DNA of 25,861 nt from Candidatus Bathyarchaeota archaeon (GTDB lineage: Archaea; Thermoproteota; Bathyarchaeia; 40CM-2-53-6): contig VBBE01000147.1 of NCBI GenBank assembly GCA_005884605.1, positions 1 to 25,861 on the forward strand. Direction: 5' to 3'. The translations under genes and the position numbers were made by a program. Below the pieces are notes generated by a model, which saw only the letters and a list, made by a program, of their open reading frames with translations, ran no database searches and was not told the DNA's origin. Below, one piece after another: positions 23,484-25,861 of this stretch (positions within the stretch are counted from its first letter, which is position 1; each line of letters opens with the position of its first letter).

Positions 23484-25385
23484 ATGAAAACTAGACCTCT
23501 CCTTTTAGGCCTAGTAATCCCGATCACAACAGCGCTGCTCGCACCGGCGCACGCTCACACTGGCGCGGGAATCTCCATCGTGGGTCCAGTAGTAGACCAG
23601 GCCCAACAACCTCTACAAACCACTGTACCAGTCAGCGAAATCATTTTCCTACTCGCGGCATTTCTCTTAGCAATTCGCCTCTCTCTCAGATTGCACCAAA
23701 CCTTCTCGCCTAGGATCCGGGCGCGTCTGGTGGGTGGGTTGATGATCGCGGTCCTAGCTCTAGGAATTATCGCTTATGCGCTCCCTTCGCATGAAGTTTC
23801 GATCACCCCTCCAGTTAGCTTCTCTTTCTTTTTCGGCGGGGATACCGGATACTATTCTGGATCACTTGCGGGAGCTATATCGAGCAACCGACTAATCCAA
23901 CCTGACTTTTTCCTGGACCTCGGGGACATCAGCTACAATGGCACTACAAATGGCAATCCAGCAACCGGAAATGAAGCTGACTGGTGCAATTTCGTAAAAG
24001 CCAACGTTCAGAACCGGCTTAGCAATTCTGGTTTTCCATATCTTTTCGTCACTGGAAATCATGAAGATGGCACATCAGCTCAGAAGGATGGTTACATAGA
24101 TGCATTTATCGGGAATAATTGCCTTCCTCTTTCCGAATTCAATTCCAAGGCGACTGCTGGGGATGGATACATCAATTTCATAGGTTCTGGACTTTGTTCA
24201 GAAAGCCTTGGTCCAGATCCCTGTTACGGAAAAGAGGGCTATTTCGATTATCCTGCCGCAAACCCTGTAGCGCGAATAATCACCCTTTCCGTTGCAGACA
24301 CTGTCGGGAACTCCTCCTCCCGTGTCAACTTCAACTACTGTCCACTTGAGGATACCAGTCGCATATCTGGATGCAACGACTCAACGATGGATCAGCACTG
24401 GACCTGGCTGAATGGTACCATCTCCTCTGCAAAGAATACCGGTCTTTGGATTATAGTCGCATTCCACAAGCCATGCCTCAGTCCTGCCTTTGCAATAGGT
24501 TGCGAAGCTAACGGGGCTACCCCCAATGGGCATAATGCCAACTATCAACTTGAGAATTATCTAATGTCCAAAGGAGTAGATGTGATACTCAATGGACATG
24601 TTCACCTTTATGCGCGCTCTAAACAGCTCACCTGTCTAGGTCCAACAGAGCCCGAATCAGACTCGAAGACAGGCATAACATATTCACCGGCCTGTGTTGC
24701 AAACGATGGTTCGTCTGGTGTTTACGAGCGCGGGATGGGGACTGTTGATGTAATCCAAGGGGTTTTCAGCCAAAGAGATGATCAGCTGAATTTCACTCGT
24801 CCTGACATCAACTTTTTCGCCAAAGCAATGAGTGCAAGAGGCCCGACCCTGAACGATTGCTGCTGGGTGTATGGTAGCCCCATGAACATGACTTCAGGGA
24901 ATGGCATTGGTAGGATGACAGTTAACGCGACCCAGATCTCGTTCGATTTCCTACCATCAGTTTATAGTCATACTGTCGCAGGAGCTAGCAAGTTTGCTGA
25001 CAGTTTCGTAATAAGATCCCCGAGCAGTCCCACCAATAGCACATCGCCACCACCCAGGGACCCATCATTATTGCTTCTAGCGTCTTCCATCGCGGCTGCA
25101 ATACTAGCTGTTGCTATCGTTTCCGTATTTTTCATTCGACGAAGGAAGAAAGGTCTTGGTAGCCAACCCCCAACTTTCCAAGTTGCCACTGGGGAAGACA
25201 AACTGCCTTCAATCCATCTCGGCATGGTATCCCTGAGATATCCGGTTTTTCGTTATTCCGACGCGTTCTGGAATTGGCACCGGATGTTCAAACGAATCTT
25301 CCCATCCCGAGGGTTCGCAAGCTCAGATAAGGCCTTCAAAATGTCTTCTCCTTCGACCTCCTCGAAAGACCTCTCATCACACTGA
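23484..25385 (+). CDS. Membrane-anchored purple-acid-phosphatase-like metallophosphatase
   Basis: It has about 633 residues from ATG at 23484, preferred because it directly precedes a signal peptide (MKTRPLLLGLVIPITTALLA); ATG at 23421 would add 21 residues. Two hydrophobic helices follow (VSEIIFLLAAFLLAIRLSL and LVGGLMIAVLALGIIAYAL), then the catalytic domain: FFGGDTGYYSG, LDLGDISYNG, FVTGNHEDG, IVAFHKPC, LNGHVHLYARS, with all metal ligands present. EGYFDYPAANPVARI matches the paralogues at 5347 and 18642. A C-terminal helix (LLLLASSIAAAILAVAIVSVFFI), a basic RRRKKG and a tail of about 80 residues end the protein. The active site is probably outside. Substrates are phosphate esters; the precise one is unknown. 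Confidence 0.85.
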   Translation: MKTRPLLLGLVIPITTALLAPAHAHTGAGISIVGPVVDQAQQPLQTTVPVSEIIFLLAAFLLAIRLSLRLHQTFSPRIRARLVGGLMIAVLALGIIAYALPSHEVSITPPVSFSFFFGGDTGYYSGSLAGAISSNRLIQPDFFLDLGDISYNGTTNGNPATGNEADWCNFVKANVQNRLSNSGFPYLFVTGNHEDGTSAQKDGYIDAFIGNNCLPLSEFNSKATAGDGYINFIGSGLCSESLGPDPCYGKEGYFDYPAANPVARIITLSVADTVGNSSSRVNFNYCPLEDTSRISGCNDSTMDQHWTWLNGTISSAKNTGLWIIVAFHKPCLSPAFAIGCEANGATPNGHNANYQLENYLMSKGVDVILNGHVHLYARSKQLTCLGPTEPESDSKTGITYSPACVANDGSSGVYERGMGTVDVIQGVFSQRDDQLNFTRPDINFFAKAMSARGPTLNDCCWVYGSPMNMTSGNGIGRMTVNATQISFDFLPSVYSHTVAGASKFADSFVIRSPSSPTNSTSPPPRDPSLLLLASSIAAAILAVAIVSVFFIRRRKKGLGSQPPTFQVATGEDKLPSIHLGMVSLRYPVFRYSDAFWNWHRMFKRIFPSRGFASSDKAFKMSSPSTSSKDLSSH

Positions 25386-25668
25386 ACTCTTCTCAACATA
25401 GTTTATTCAGAAGCTAACGCGCAAACGTGAAGTTACCGCCGAGCGTTCAAGCTGGCGAACTCCCATGATATACGGATTTTAGGAGGACTTTTCGTGCTCG
25501 CATTCGAATTGGCTATGACTAGGATATATCGAAAGGCTGCTTTTGATTCCTCTAATCCTTCATCATTGTGATACTAAGATTTGCGTTCGGAGAGTGGCTG
25601 GCGCTAGCCTTATCTTCAACACCGAGCAGTGAGCAAGCAGAGTCCCGATTCGTTGAAGGATTAGTCCG

Positions 25669-25861
25669 ATGCGTGCTCTTCTGGCCATTTTTTACTGTAG
25701 CCTCGTGTTGGCTATCGTTCCCTTCACCCAAGTTGCACAAGTCGGCGCGGAGAACTCTCAATTGCCTTTCGACCCTTCCAAACCCTACGCATTGGTGGTC
25801 GGGGACGGGGGCCGCCTCTTCGTCTTCGATGGGCGTCAGCTCTTCCAGTTCCCTACTCATA
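25669..25861 (+). CDS. Secreted beta-propeller protein, N-terminal part, cut by the right edge
   Basis: ATG at 25669 opens 64 codons to the window end. The signal peptide covers about residues 1-28 (LLAIFYCSLVLAIVPFTQVAQVGA). After a short linker, PSKPYALVVGDGGRLFVFDG matches the first blade of the giant protein's C-terminal propeller (APYALVVTSDGKVFRLYQN) nearly residue for residue. The full protein is probably a free-standing six- to seven-blade propeller, or a propeller followed by other domains. It suggests that the giant's propeller is a mobile module. Confidence 0.7.
   Translation, partial: MRALLAIFYCSLVLAIVPFTQVAQVGAENSQLPFDPSKPYALVVGDGGRLFVFDGRQLFQFPTH

Noticed and set aside
25466..25605. 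Short open frame of about 46 codons before the propeller gene
   Set aside because: A hydrophobic stretch (GGLFVLAFELAM) is present, but there is no start codon and no family; too weak to call.

Overview
The window looks archaeal. TATA-like boxes sit about 26-45 bases upstream of several starts (short or absent leaders), TTG and GTG starts are frequent, there are VapBC-type toxin-antitoxin pieces, and most of the coding capacity is extracytoplasmic proteins rich in PKD, Ig-like and beta-propeller repeats. This suits a mesophilic soil or sediment lineage such as Nitrososphaeria- or Bathyarchaeia-related archaea, but no rRNA, complete tRNA or core marker gene is present, so the placement is inference.

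Layout. Positions 1-2500 are an accessory, partly decayed stretch: a PIN-toxin C-terminus running in from the left edge, the C-terminal remnant of a DUF4143 ATPase, a small divergent ORF, a VapBC pair, two copies of a 42-bp tRNA-like noncoding element on either side of them, and a 34-bp tandem duplication. Positions 2998-3855 hold two small secreted proteins. Positions 4061-5296 hold a HAD hydrolase and a HIT-like protein, converging. Positions 5347-11928 are one 2193-residue secreted protein: signal peptide, cysteine-rich domain, PKD, metallophosphatase, Ig repeats, beta-sandwich, PKD, more Ig repeats and a C-terminal beta-propeller. Positions 12705-13857 are three overlapping membrane-protein genes. 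Positions 14068-18155, on the minus strand, hold a membrane-anchored PKD protein, a small membrane protein, a winged-helix ORF with no usual start codon, a phosphoesterase and a small secreted protein. Positions 18642-21602, also minus, hold a frameshifted metallophosphatase, small ORFs and a Gfo/Idh/MocA oxidoreductase. Positions 21795-25385 hold a divergent pair: a second protein with the cysteine-rich domain and a third metallophosphatase. A beta-propeller secreted protein runs off the right edge.

How it may work together. At least nine predicted exported proteins, four of them phosphatase or phosphoesterase homologues, suggest a cell-surface island for hydrolysing organic phosphate, combined with adhesin or filament-like proteins. 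Parts are shared: three metallophosphatases are paralogues; the cysteine-rich domain occurs twice; the propeller occurs twice; two approximately 160-residue proteins are paralogues; and four otherwise different proteins carry the same short beta-strand-like motif just after the signal peptide. The giant protein keeps the phosphatase fold but has changed catalytic motifs, so it may be structural or binding rather than catalytic. The collective function is inference.
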